Part shown: positions 9,171 through 19,790 of the stretch, one piece after another
How positions within the stretch are numbered: position 1 is the stretch's first letter
Layout of the letters: every line of letters starts with the position of its first letter
NCBI GenBank assembly: GCA_039654915.1
Contig: CM077598.1
Location: 69,840,041-69,904,040, forward strand
Reading direction: 5' to 3'
Source of the DNA: Aquilaria yunnanensis
Taxonomy: Eukaryota; Streptophyta; Magnoliopsida; Malvales; Thymelaeaceae
DNA length: 64,000 nucleotides
Translations under genes and position numbers: made by a program
Notes under the pieces: model-generated
The model's database searches: none
The model's input: only the letters and a program-made list of their open reading frames with translations
Told to the model about the DNA's origin: nothing

Positions 9171-11551
9171 TGTTATGACCCTTCTTGAGGAACGTAAAGA
9201 CTTTTGAATTAAGTTTAGAAGTTTAATTTAAGTTTACATAGCAAGAATAAAGGAGTTTACCGAAGTTCATTAAGTTCCGACAAGAATAAAGCTCTGAACT
9301 AAGTTTAGGGGCAAAATGGTAATTTTGCACCCTGAGTAGCCGGGACGAGTGCCGAGTGTTTTAAAATGAATTTTTAGAACTTAACTCTTAACTATAAGTC
9401 AAACTTGACAAATAGACAAGAATTGAATCAAGAACTATTAAGTTACAAAGATGGGGGACCTAATTGCACTTAACTTGAAACCTTGGTGATCTTGGTGTTA
9501 AGTGAGGGTTTAAGAAGGGAAAGAGGAGGAGAAGCTGCCATTCACTCATTTCTCTCTCAAATTGAACTTGGAATCAAGTGATCTTGGTGTCAAGAGGTGC
9601 AATTAAGGGTGTATAAGCTTGGAGGATGCATTTTCAACCTTGAATTCATGTTTTTGAGGCTTGGAGAGGTGTTTTTCTCCATCCCCTATTTTTGAACGAG
9701 GTAAGAGTTGTGTTCTTGATTGAATTCTTGGTATTTGGTTGATTGGAAGCTTGGGTTTGGTTAGGAGGCAAGAATTTGATGTTTAGAGCTTTGTTTTTGG
9801 TTTGGAATTGTGTAGAACTTTGGGAGCTTGTTTGAGGGAAGAGGAGCTTGATTCTTGCTTGGTTCCGGGAGTTAAGGTAAGGGAGTTGTGTTTTTAAGTT
9901 CATGGAATGCCATTAGCTTGGATTTGCTTGAGAAATTCGAGTGGTTTTAGCTAAGGCATTAAGGAAACGTTTTGGTGAATTATGGTGGACTAGCAGGATT
10001 GAGAGGAATTGTTTGATGTTACGATACATCATACCTTAGCTTTTGATAGTTGGTTATGTTCCTTGCAACATGTACTTTGTGTGTATGAAATTTGGTAGCT
10101 TTCTATGCATGTTTGATATGTGTAATTGGTTGCCAAAGTTCATAGCACTAAAATGTGCCAATTTTGCATTTCTGCAGCTTGGCGACGCGTCGCCAATTTC
10201 AGGTCGAAACCAGCGACACATCGCCAATCCAGTAAAACTATCTCAGAACGTCGACAACTGTGGCGACGCGTCGCCGAGACAGCATTTGACACCCGGTTTT
10301 GTTTTCAGCATAACTTTTCGCTCGGGTGTTCGATTGAGGTGATTCAAGATTCCAATTGAAGCTAAGAGGGAGTACTATCACCTCAATCTTTTAAAAACAC
10401 TTAAATTGTCCCCATTTTTTATTTATATTAACTCAAAGTTGAGGCAAGTTTTTAAGGAAACTATGTTGCATTTGAACATAATTAGCTACCACTAGTTCAG
10501 GTGAGAGGCTTAGAACCCTCATTGGCCTAGCCGTGCCATAGCCACAAGGCCACGAGGTGAAATCTTATTCATCTAGTCTACATCAACGAGGCCCTGCGGC
10601 CTAGTCTACAAAGTCCCACCATAATTCCCCTACATAACAACTAGGTGAGAGGTTTTATGATTGTTTGTGGCTTGCTAAGGTTCGCCCTTGGGCCTAGTGC
10701 CAGGTTGCTAAATGGTTACACTTGGCCTGGTATGGAGGACTACTTGAGGAGAGGTCTACGGACCTGGTTATATGCATATATACTAGTACCCTCAAGCTGT
10801 GTGAGCTCGCAGCCAGAGTCCTAGGTTTTTCTTGCAGGTACTTGGAAGACCCATTACTGAGAATTATTGAATTCCCACTCCCTGTTTGTTATGCAGAGCC
10901 TGGAGTAGCTGGACCAGATAATCGTTGAGGATTATCACGGTAGTACCTTTTTGGTGTGTAAAGGTAAGCTAGTTGAGAAACCTTGAGTTTCTAGTTTGCC
11001 TAAGTGCTCAGTTGGTTTGTTGGTCAGGTAGCAGTACTAACTAGTTTCGCCCTTTGGCTGCAGAGCCTAGTAGCACTTGGCAGAGGATTTGTGAGACTCA
11101 CCACTGGGACGGGTGTCCAAAGTGGGAGCTAGGGTAATGAGATCTCAGCAAAGTCTTGTATTTTGATACAGTACTTTAGTTTGCCTCCATAGTCTATGTT
11201 ATAAAGAGTCCTTGACTCAGGATTGTTCTTGGGTGGGAGCATTAGTTACTTCATTGTATGAATGCTTTCACGAGTTGTTTATGTGTAGTTAACCACACAA
11301 TTTGTTGATTTTGATATGCTTTGGTAGTTTGTATATATTTGTGCAGAAATTACTCGGCCGAGTTCTTGTTTTAATCTTTTATGGTTTTAATAAACCAAGT
11401 CAAAGCATAAGAGCATACATATTGCATTTTTAGGTTAATCAACTAGTAGCATCAGATTTAATCCGCACACATACTCAGCTAGCCAATTACAATGCACCGT
11501 GAGACATATGCTCACAGGGTATCCCGGGCAGCGGCACGGGGGATCGTGTCA
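9171..11551 (+). repeat. 5' LTR of element G
   Basis: A 2381-bp LTR that starts TGTTATGACC and ends GATCGTGTCA. It matches 28162-30540 along its length. Three short CpG-rich palindromes lie at 10181-10275. Frames within it (for example 10043-10342 plus and 9646-9903 minus) recur in the 3' LTR but resemble no protein family, so I do not call genes here. Confidence 0.93.
10181..10275. repeat. three spaced palindromes in the G LTR
   Basis: GGCGACGCGTCGCC, a perfect 14-bp palindrome, lies at 10181-10194 and again at 10262-10275. A decayed copy lies between them at 10212-10225. In the 3' LTR the same three sites are at 29171-29184, 29202-29215 and 29252-29265, where the middle one is the better preserved. 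A CpG-rich palindrome repeated at 31- and about 50-bp spacing could bind a dimeric protein or attract methylation. Confidence 0.8.
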
Positions 11552-11558
11552 CTGTTTT

Positions 11559-11571
11559 TGGTATCATAGCC
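11559..11571 (+). other. primer-binding site of element G
   Basis: TGGTATCATAGCC starts seven bases after the LTR. It matches the initiator-methionine tRNA site common in plant chromoviruses (TGGTATCAGAGC) with one mismatch. Confidence 0.85.
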
Positions 11572-11694
11572 AAGGGTTTATTTCATAGATATTGGAGGCG
11601 TAGACTGAGATCTAGTTTAGAAAGTCCAAGTGCTAGGAAGTTAGTACTGACCAACATCTGGGGAAATGTTGTCTGGCTGTGGTTGCAGGTTACC

Positions 11695-12822
11695 ATGGTT
11701 GATACTAGGTCGGGAGCTTCAAGGGGGACTAGAGAACCTGGTGAGGGTTCTAGTGACCCAGTTGTGGCGAGGCTGGATGAGATATCCTGGGTGATACAGG
11801 GATTGAGAGAAACTATGGCTCAGGTGGCACAAGGCATGAACACTCTTATGACAGAGATGTTTAGGGATTATGAGGACAGAGGTGATGTCCAGGAGGAGAA
11901 TGAACCACAGCAGGAGCAGGAAGGGCATGCTGAGCAGCAGCAAGTGCCTAGAGCTCATGAATCCAGAAATCAGATTCGTGAGGAGGTTAAGGAACGAGAG
12001 ATGATGGAGGCTCCAAGGAGGGGAGATACTCCACATCAGATGAGACTGTTAGAGAAATTCAAGACAGTTGATCCACCTAGCTTCGATGGGATGGGAGATC
12101 CTGACAGAGCAGAGGACTGGTTGTCTGTTATGAACAGACTCTTCACTTGTGGTGGTTATGAGTCAGAGCAGAGGATGGTTTTGGTACCATTCTTTCTGAG
12201 AGGGAGAGCCAGTCTTTGGTGGGACGACGTAATGGAGTTGCTGAGGGAGAGTAATGGCACTCGTCCAGAGCACAAGAAAAAGGTGCTCAAGTGGTCAGAC
12301 TTCAAGAAGAAGTTCAGGCAGGAGTATATCAGTGAAGCTGCATAGGATCAGAGAAGGATCCAGTTTGAGAATCTGACTCAGGGGGAAATGTCAGTACGGG
12401 AATATGAGCAGTGCTACAATTCACTTATCCGGTATGCTCCGTACATGTTGGGTAATGATGAGTTGAAAGCTAAGAAGTTTTCCCAAGGTTTGAAACCTGT
12501 ATTCAGGAGGTATATGGGGACAGTAGACATTAGAAGCTATCGCCAGGTGGTTCAGAAGGCGTTGGCCTTAGAGAGGGAATTTGAGGATTCCAGAGCACCT
12601 ATGAAAAAGGTGGAGGTTGGACCATCTAATTTGGGAAAGAGTGCAGGAAAGCGACCAATGGTGGGGAACCTTGATTGATTTAAGAAGAGGAGGACAGGTT
12701 TATGTCCAAGGTGCAGACGGTTTCATGGTGGCAGACCATGTACACTGGGTACAGATACCTGTAATATCTGTGGCCAGAGAGGGCATTGGGCGAGGGACTG
12801 CCCAAGAGTTCGACCGGTGACA
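11695..12822 (+). pseudogene. element G gag (capsid and nucleocapsid)
   Basis: The start is ATG at 11695 (MVDTRSGASRG) in a good plant context; an in-frame ATG at 11683 is an alternative. The N-terminal part is Glu/Gln-rich. The capsid region has FKTVDPPSFDGMGDPDRAED and RGRASLWWDD. The nucleocapsid holds a first zinc box (C-P-R-C then H and C) and a canonical C-x2-C-x4-H-x4-C box at 12760-12801, which binds the genomic RNA. Two stops break the frame, TAG at 12343-12345 and TGA at 12676-12678, both explainable by single base changes. Length (about 375 codons) is normal for the family. Confidence 0.9.
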
Positions 12823-13330
12823 AGACCGCCTCGGACTTTACCACCAGTACCACTTGCGATCGGGAATAGGCCAGGTGTGGCCGCAGCAGCAGTAGAGCCG
12901 AGAGTTTTCGCCCTGACGAGTCAAGTGGCCAGAAAACCGCCCGCCGTTCGAGGTAATTTTACTTTTCAGAATGGTAGTGTTAGAGTGCTTTTCGATACGA
13001 GAGCTACTCTTTCCGTGATATCTTCTACCTTGGTAGATAAGCTTAGATTACAGCGTGAAATTTCGGGTGAGTTGAGACTCATCAGGACTGCAGGTTGAGG
13101 TTTTATTGTGACCATTGAAGTGGTTACTAGGTACCCCTTGCAGTTAGGTGATCATGGCTTTTGTTGTGAGTTGTGGGTGATTGAACTGAGATCTTATGAT
13201 CTAGTGTTGGGAATGGACTGGTTGAGTAAGCATAAAGCACAAATTGACTGTGTGAATCACTCAGTTGACATCACTGATGCTCAAGGAGCTAGAGTGACTT
13301 ACACAAGAAGGTTGGCATCTAGTGCTATGA
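12823..13330 (+). pseudogene. element G aspartic protease
   Basis: The retropepsin core is NGSVRVLFDTRATLSVISS, where the active site D-T-G-A of the family is changed to D-T-R-A (12994-13005). The second half has [19 protein letters not shown], typical of plant chromovirus protease. A TGA at 13096-13098 interrupts it. It would cleave the Gag-Pol polyprotein, but the Gly-to-Arg change and the stop make this copy inactive. Confidence 0.85.
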
Positions 13331-13876
13331 GTTTACACCTTAGACTTATAGATACCATCCTTGTAGTTGGTGAAGAAAAGTATTATTTGTTGAATGGAGT
13401 GGCTATAGAGGAGGAATTGAGGAGGATTCCTGTAGCTAATCAGTTCCCTGAGGTGTTTCCAGTGGAGTTACTTGGGTTACCACCTAGGAGGGATACTGAG
13501 TTTGCTATCCATCTGCAACCAGGGGTTGAGCCTATTTCAGTACCACCTTATAGGATGTCAGCTCCTGAGATGGATGAATTGAAGAAGCAGTTGGAGGAAC
13601 TGCTAAGGAAGGGCTTTATAAGGCCAAGCGTATCACCGTGGGGAGCTCCAGTGTTATTTGTAAAGAAGAAAGATGGGACTTTCAGGTTGTGCATCGATTA
13701 CAGGAAGTTGAATGCAGTGACAGTTAAGAATAAGTATCCACTTCCTTGAATTGATGATTTGTTTGACAGACTTAGATGAGAGAGAGTGTTTTCCAGGATT
13801 GATCTTTCGTCTGGGTATTTTCAGATCAGAGTTTAGGAGGAAGACATTCCGAAGACTGCCTTCAGGACAAGGTACG
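13331..13876 (+). pseudogene. element G reverse transcriptase, N-terminal part
   Basis: The fingers and palm begin with the family motifs [78 protein letters not shown] and RIDLSSGYFQIRV. Stops lie at 13747-13749, near 13777 and near 13834. The frame meets the GTACG duplication of element B at 13872-13876 and continues at 25657 with [20 protein letters not shown], so B split a single RT domain between the aromatic palm strand and the catalytic motif. Confidence 0.92.
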
Positions 13877-14754
13877 TGATAACCAAACGCTATCGCCTCT
13901 ATCTGGCCGAACTCCCTGCCACAATGATGGCCAGAAGAACCTGGCGCTACCCGAGAAAAGGTGCGATCAGGCACCTCGGGAAATAGCCGAAGAGCTACGA
14001 GCCCAGCACGCCAGGAAACCCCGAGGACACTACTCGCCCCCCAAAGTTGTGAACAGGTCGCCTTCGAAAAAGTGGCACCAGACATAGCGAGCCGAACATG
14101 ATATCCCCGAAGGCGGAACTCCCTGAAACTGGGAACCCCCGAACTGATGGCTTGTTTCCCGAAGAGGCTCTGTCCGAACTAGAGGACGACCTCACCCAGG
14201 GACCTCGGGAGTACGCCAGGAGCATTTATGGAAGCATTTAAGGAAGCCTCTGACACGTCCTTTCACAGACGTCATAAAGTCGCCTGAATAGGCGCTCTGA
14301 CATACGGACGCCATCAGAATCAGATCATGGCCCATCTCAGCACGTGGCTCAGGACAACCTGCTACCAGTTATCTGTCTCCTGCGCGCAGAAACTCAGGGA
14401 ACATCCGACCGCACACGTGTCGTGATCTGAACGGGCTAGGCACTCCTATAAATACCAGGAATTAATACTTGGCAGGAGGCTGGTTGGTTGGCCAAACACT
14501 GCTCCCACACTCTGAGAAAACTACCAGGCGAGACTCTTCAGCCCTTTGTGCTATTTCCTCTGCCTTTTCTCAGCCACCACTGACTTGGGCGTCGGAGGCT
14601 CCACCACGGAAAAACACTCCGGGGGCCTCCTAACCCTTTGTTTCTGAGCTTTCAGCCACTCTCCTTCGGGCTATCCATTCCACCAGGCGTTCTTCCTCCC
14701 AGAAGTCTCTCCACCAGTCACCATGACTATAAACGATGAGGCCCCTGGCCATCA
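13877..14754 (+). repeat. 5' LTR of element B
   Basis: 878 bp from TGATAACC to GGCCATCA. The first base pair block is TGATAACC here and TGATAGCC in the 3' LTR. TATAAATA lies at 14447-14454, with CACACGTGTCGTGATCTGAACGG-type sequence just upstream (about 14412-14436). The gag ATG at 14723 is inside the LTR. Confidence 0.95.
14447..14454 (+). promoter_or_regulatory. LTR promoter TATA box of element B, with upstream G-box block
   Basis: TATAAATA follows ACACGTGTC and GATCTGAACGGGCT by about 10-25 bp. The same arrangement is in the LTRs of A, C, D and F. ACGTG is the core of plant G-box/ABRE elements bound by bZIP factors. In the 3' LTR the TATA reads TATAAAGA. Confidence 0.7.
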
Positions 14755-16440
14755 TTTGGCGCCGTCTGTGGGAACCCGCTCTGAGATCGCCGTCGTTGAG
14801 ACTCGGCGTTCTAAGGACAAGAGGCTCCCGAAGTCCCCATCCGCGCCTGAGATACAACCGGCTGCTGAGCAAACACTCCCAGGGACTTCTGCACCTGAGG
14901 AAGACTGCCCTCTGGTAATCACCATGAGCTTCTTGAGGGACTTTCAGCGTTCGGTCGTGTCTGAAATGACCCAGCAGATCGACCGAAGGTGGCCACAGCA
15001 AGCACAGGCCCAGAGGCCCCCCTCACCGACATGCCCTCGGGAGAAAAGCCCCAAGTCTACACATCGCAGTTCGGGGAGTGTAGACCCTCGCAAAGAATCA
15101 TCCACAGAAAATATAGCCCTCGGGAAACGGCCTGTGGGACAAACCGGGTCCAAGCGACCGTGAGTCTCACAGCGAAGCAGTTCGTCGCCTGAGGCGAGGT
15201 CCTTGTCCCCTCAGCGCCGAACTCAAGCCCCGAAGAGGCGCCGGTGATCTCCATTCCCTGAAGAAGGCCCTAGCGCCACAGTGCTGATGGAGAGGATACT
15301 AGCACGGCTGGACAGAGTGGAGAAACAAGTGGCCAGAAAACCCGTTTGGGCCAGACTCTCGGGAACATGCTGCGAAGATGACTCGCCATTTATTCAGGCC
15401 GTTGTTGAGGCAGCCATGCCAGGTGACTTCAGAGTACCTCGGTTGGAGATTTATGATGGCCGTACTGATCCACAGGCCCATCTGACAAAGTACAGACGCA
15501 GCATGATAATGCACGGTGCTGACGACGCTACCATGTTCAAGTGCTTCGAAGTCACCCTCACAGGGCCAGCCACGGCGTGGTACAATTCCTTGCCTTCAGG
15601 AACCATCACTGAGTTCCAGGAGTTGTCCACAGCCTTCACCCAGCAGTTCATTGGGAGCCGACCTACGGCGAAGATGCCTGTGCAGATGTTCGACATAGAG
15701 CAGAGGAATGGAGAAACCATCCGAGACTATGTCGAAAGATTCAACAGGGAAGCTCTGAGCGTCCCAGACTTCAGGCCCGAAATTCGTATTCTTGCCATGA
15801 CACGAGGCCTTCGGCGAGACTCACAGCTGTTCTACGAGTTCTCAAAGGACCCCCCGGAGACCCTCGGAGAACTTTACCAAAGAGCAGAACAGCACATGAC
15901 TGCCGAAGAACTAAGAATGGCTGGGCCGAAGTCTGATCACCACCACGCCGAAGGGTCCAGTCAACAAGCTCGGCATCCTACCGAACACGCAGGACAACCT
16001 CGGAGGATGCGAGGAAGGAAACCTCAAAGTTTCACACCATTGAGCACTTCACGGACCAACATTCTCATGGCGCTGGAAAGGCAAGGGACGCAGATTCGGC
16101 GACCAAGGGCCATGACCACCGGTAATAAGAAGAATGCAAAGAAGTTCTGCCAGTTTCATCGCGACCACGGTCATTACACCGAAGACTGTTTCCAGCTGAA
16201 GAAGTACATAGAGTCGCTGATAAAACTGGGCCAACTTCAGAAATACCTGAGGATGCCATCCCCGAAAGACAGAAAAATGGAGGAAGAAAGGGCCGAAGAT
16301 GAGGACTATGACTCCAACAGGCGGAGAAATAGAAGTCCAAAAAAGCGCCCTCCACCTCCAGTAAGGGTTATCCAAACAATCACCACGGGGCTCCCATCCT
16401 CGGAAAGAAAGCGGAAAGCTAGAGAAATTGCTGTCATGGA
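14723..16440 (+). pseudogene. element B gag
   Basis: The start at 14723 ([17 protein letters not shown]) is inside the LTR and reads across the primer site. The N-terminal part is Ser/Pro/Arg-rich and low in structure, with MSFLRDFQRSVVSEMTQQ as a conserved helix. TGA stops at 15161-15163 and near 15245 break the frame; the equivalent codons in element C are sense. From 15281 the frame is open. The capsid has DFRVPRLEIYDGRTDPQAHL, GPATAWYNSLPSG, FTQQFIGSRP, YVERFNREALSVPDF and RAEQHMTAEELRMAG. The C-terminus has the zinc-type box C-x2-H-x4-H-x4-C (CQFHRDHGHYTEDC) near 16147-16190 and an acidic/basic RNA-binding linker. About 570 codons in total, normal for Tat gag. Confidence 0.88.
14757..14774 (+). 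other. primer-binding site of element B
   Basis: TGGCGCCGTCTGTGGGAA begins two bases after the LTR end, the form shared by the Tat elements of this window. Confidence 0.88.
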
Positions 16441-16586
16441 GTATCAAAGTCCATCAAAGAAGCTGGCTCGCAAAGATGGCTCCACCGTCGCCTTCCCCCA
16501 TGAAGATCCGCTGCTGATTATGGCGAGAATAGGGAACTGGTACGTCAAAAGAGTGTTGCTTGATGATGCCTCAAATGCTGACATCC
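16441..16586 (+). pseudogene. element B protease, N-terminal part
   Basis: The frame reads KDGSTVAFPHEDPLLIMARI and YVKRVLLDDASNADI. The lineage's DDGS active-site motif is DDAS here. The frame is cut by solo LTR 4 after the codon for Ile; bases 16582-16586 (CATCC) are the left target duplicate. The downstream half begins at 17608 and continues with LFSHLLPSLGIS. Confidence 0.85.
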
Positions 16587-17607
16587 TGATACGATCAAAG
16601 AAGGCACAACCAAGGAAGGCAAGGACCCACTGAAAGTTTCTAGTGGACCATTGACAAGGAAAAAGGCTAAGGAGCTCACTAGTGCACTTCAAGCTCGGAT
16701 GTTGATAGATTGGTGATGTTCTGGTAGAAAAATAATATCTTGAGATAAAAAGATCATAATTGAGTAATTCTTGATTCATTCGAAAGATAACATCTGAAGC
16801 TACAAGTCATATGAAGACCATCAAACCCAGTTTGCACGATAAGGAGGTCCAATTTAGCTTCAAAGTCCCGATTTACGAGTTATCGCTGGTTCAGAAGCAG
16901 TTGCAGTATTTTGGGAATATCTTTCGATTCAGAAGTCCATTTTGTGTGATTCAAGTGTTGTTTCAAAGATAAGAAAGAGATCTACAACTTTTATTCTTTG
17001 AATTTTGAGAAATCATTGATGCATCAAGTTCTAATTTCAGCTTGAAGTTGGAGACACAAGCTAGAATCACCCAAGAAGGCTATTTTGGAGTTTTTATGGC
17101 CAATCTTGTTTTGTAACGTATTTTATTTTATTTTCGTATTTATTTACATTATTTAGGATGTTATTTAGGCCATGGAATTGATTCAGGTCATTTAGGATAA
17201 AAGGAATTCGCTGCACACCTTAAACATGTGTTAAAAGTGTGTTAGAGTCCTAGTTTGACTAGGTTTTCTTGAGTCCTTTGTAACTAGGTTTCCTAGGTGA
17301 CTTGGGCTGCAAATTTTGCCCAGCTTTTAACCCTAGTTTAGGCCTATATAAAGGCACATATTCTGGATGTAAACAGATAGAAAAATTTCGAAATAATATT
17401 GCTCTTTGGAGAGGTTTTCTCTTTGGTTCTTTGTGGACTGCCTTGGTGCACAAGTGTGCTTGTGTTGTTGGAGTTCTATACTTCTCGTTTCTAATCACAG
17501 GTTGATTAGGGGTGGGGGTTTAAAACCTAGTCTCTTTGATGTCTTGTGGAGCTTGAATCACATCTTGGGCGCGTTTCATGGTCTTTATACCATCGGGGTT
17601 CGCATCA
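16587..17607 (+). mobile_element. solo LTR 4, about 1.0 kb, Ty3/gypsy type, TSD CATCC/CGTCC
   Basis: A 1021-bp unit from TGATACGATC to TTCGCATCA inside B's protease. It is flanked by CATCC (16582-16586) and CGTCC (17608-17612), one mismatch. TATATAAAGG lies near 17343-17352, followed by a leader-like region. The left 130 bases encode DDTIKEGTTKEGKDPLKVS and GPLTRKKAKELTSALQARM, which resembles the extreme C-terminus of Ty3/gypsy integrases whose frame runs into the 3' LTR. The orientation is therefore plus. It has no PBS, PPT or further genes. Confidence 0.8.
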
Positions 17608-17960
17608 CGTCCTATTCTCGCACCTGCTGCCAAGCTTGGGCATCTCCAGCAGCGAACTGAAGCCTGTCACCTCGCCCACTTTCGGGGTTGGACCATCTGA
17701 ACTTCCCGTCCTCGGATGGATCGACCTCCCACTGATGATGAAAGGGACTTTGGTGAACGTAGCAGCTGAGTTGAACGCCTCCACAATGGCGAGATTCATC
17801 GTTATGAACGTCCCGTCCTCGTACAACGCCATCCTTGGAAGGCAGACAATGGGGAATCTGCATATTCGCCATGATGTGAAGTACTTGACTGTCACATTCA
17901 CCACCAAGGATGGAGATGCAGAGGTATTCATAGACCAAGCCGAGGTATTTGTAAAAGCGC
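17608..17960 (+). pseudogene. element B protease, C-terminal part
   Basis: Starting with the target duplicate, the frame gives LFSHLLPSLGISSSELKPV, GVGPSELPVLGWIDLPLMMK, ARFIVMNVPSSYNAILGRQT and VKYLTVTFTTKDGDAEVFID. This is the C-terminal half of the retropepsin and the linker to RT. A short deletion relative to C (before FVKARKA) is in frame. Confidence 0.85.
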
Positions 17961-19060
17961 GAAAAGCTACGGCAAGCAACTTTGCGCAAACGATGGAGGC
18001 AAAGGCACCAGAAAAAGGTGAAGAAGAAGATCTCGCCAAAACAGAAACGGAAGCAATAGAGCTTGTCCCAGGTCAATCTACCCGAATAGGGAAGAGCTTG
18101 GCCGAAGGTGACAAGGAAAAACTTGTATCCTTTCTGCTGGAAAATAAAGATCTGTTTGCCTACTCGCCAAAAGATATGCCGGGGGTGAACCCTGGCATAA
18201 TACAGCATAGCCTCAAAGTAAGTCCGGAAGCAAGGCCTGTCCGGCAAAAGAAACGAAGCATCTCAGCCCACAAAAGCAACTTTGTCAAAACCGAAGTCCA
18301 GCGTCTCCTAGATGCTGAAGTTATCAGGGAGGTCAAGTACCCCGAATGGTTAAGCAACGTGGTCATCGCCACAAAAGAAGGTAGCAGCAAAGTCCGGATG
18401 TGCATCGACTTCAGAAACTTGAACGATGCTTGCCCGGAAGACTCGTACCCTCTGCCGCCAATAGATCAACTGGTAGATTCAACTGCTGAATATGGGCTCC
18501 TAAGTTTCCTAGATGCCTTCAGTGGCTACCATCAGATAAGGATGGACCCCGAAGATGTAGAGAAGACTGCCTTCATCACCGAGGGAGGAACATACTGCTA
18601 TATCAGGATGCCATTCGGGCTCAAAAATGTAGGAGCCACCTACCAGAGGCTGATGAACAAGGTCTTCAAAGACCAAGTGGGGATTTAGAGGAAACCTTCC
18701 AAAAGCTCAAAGCCTTCGGGATCCGCCTTAATCCTGAGAAGTGCATCTTCGGGGTGACCTCGGGAAAATTCCTTGGGTACATGGTATCCGAAAGAGGCAT
18801 CGATGCTAACCCCGAGAAGATTAAGGCTCTGCTTGAGTCCCGAACTCCTGCCACAGTCAAAGATGTGCAGAGACTCACCGGAAGAATAACCTCTCTGAGC
18901 AGGTTTATTTCCAGGTACGGAGATAGGTGTAGACCTTTCTTCGAAGTCCTCACAAAGGCAACAAAAATGGAAGGCGACCTCGGAAGAAATGATCATCCTT
19001 GGGATGAAGATTGCCAAAAGGCCTGGGAAGAACTCAAAGTCTACCTGGCCAGCCTGCCGA
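17961..19060 (+). pseudogene. element B reverse transcriptase lacking the YVDD segment
   Basis: The frame has an acidic linker, KLVSFLLENKDLFAYSPKDM, WLSNVVIATKEGSSKVRMCI, LLSFLDAFSGYHQIRMDPED and MPFGLKNVGATYQRLMNKVF. At 18680-18685 about 67 bp present in C, D and E are missing. This removes the catalytic YVDD and the following strand, shifts the frame and gives an immediate TAG. The deletion ends share a GA dinucleotide. After it, the thumb and connection continue in another frame with TSGKFLGYMVSERGIDANPE and LTGRITSLSRFISRYGDR. This RT cannot be active. Confidence 0.9.
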
Positions 19061-19790
19061 CTCTGCGACAACCTCGGGAGGGAGAGCCCCTCGTACTGTA
19101 CCTCGCCGTCACAGAAAAAGCTGTGAGCTCGGTCCTCGTGAAGGAAGAAGGGTCAAAGCAATGGCCGGTCTACTATGTCAGCAAGTCCCTGCATGGCGCC
19201 GAAGTCAGGTACCCTTTGCTTCAAAAAGCTATATACGCCTTGGTGCTTGCAGGGAGAAGGCTACGATCATTCGGGAAGGCTCTCCAAGTGGTGCATAGAG
19301 CTGGGCGAACACGAAATTACGTATGAGCCTCGGAAGGCCATAAAAGCTCACGGCGTATCAGGGGCCCCGAAGGCCTGGAGGTAATGAAGGCTATCAAGTT
19401 CAGCTTCAACGTCACCAACAAAGTAGCTGAGTATGAAGCCCTCATAACGGGATTGCGCTTGGCCAGAAAGATTGGCGTGAGAAACTTAAAGGCTCACAGC
19501 GATTCCCAGTTGGTAGTTTGGCTGACGGTAGGAGATTATGGGGCGAAGGACCCAATATTGGCAAAATATCATGAGCTAGTAGCAAAGCTCATCCAAGAGT
19601 TTGACGCCGTACGGATCGAAAATGTACCTCGGTGGAATAACACTGAGGTAGATTGCTTGGCGAAGTCGAAAACATATACTGAGGTGCTAGACCATCCGAG
19701 CATCTCAGTGCTGAGCATGATGACCTCGGGAACAGGATGGAAAGACCCAATAAAAGGATACCTCATAGAGAATTTGCTCCCCGAAGACCC
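19061..19790 (+). pseudogene. element B RNase H region (gypsy-type plus archaeal-type), two deletions
   Basis: The gypsy-type domain reads GEPLVLYLAVTEKAVSSVLV and YYVSKSLHGAEVRYPLLQKA. Near 19268 about 70 bp are missing, with ends sharing ATCATTC-like sequence. Near 19354 about 150 bp are missing, removing the first catalytic Asp of the second, archaeal-type RNase H (V-D-G-A-S in C and D). The remainder from 19384 gives TNKVAEYEALITGLRLARKI and LKAHSDSQLVVW, the Glu and Asp motifs of that family. Tat elements are known to carry such a second RNase H; here it is broken. Confidence 0.85.

Noticed and set aside
10181..10275. Spaced palindromes as a CRISPR-like array
   Set aside because: Only three units, palindromic, in a plant LTR; spacers are the same in both LTRs.
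10043..10342. Frame repeated in both G LTRs (also 29033-29326)
   Set aside because: Repeated only because the LTR is; no domain, and frame lengths and ends differ between copies.
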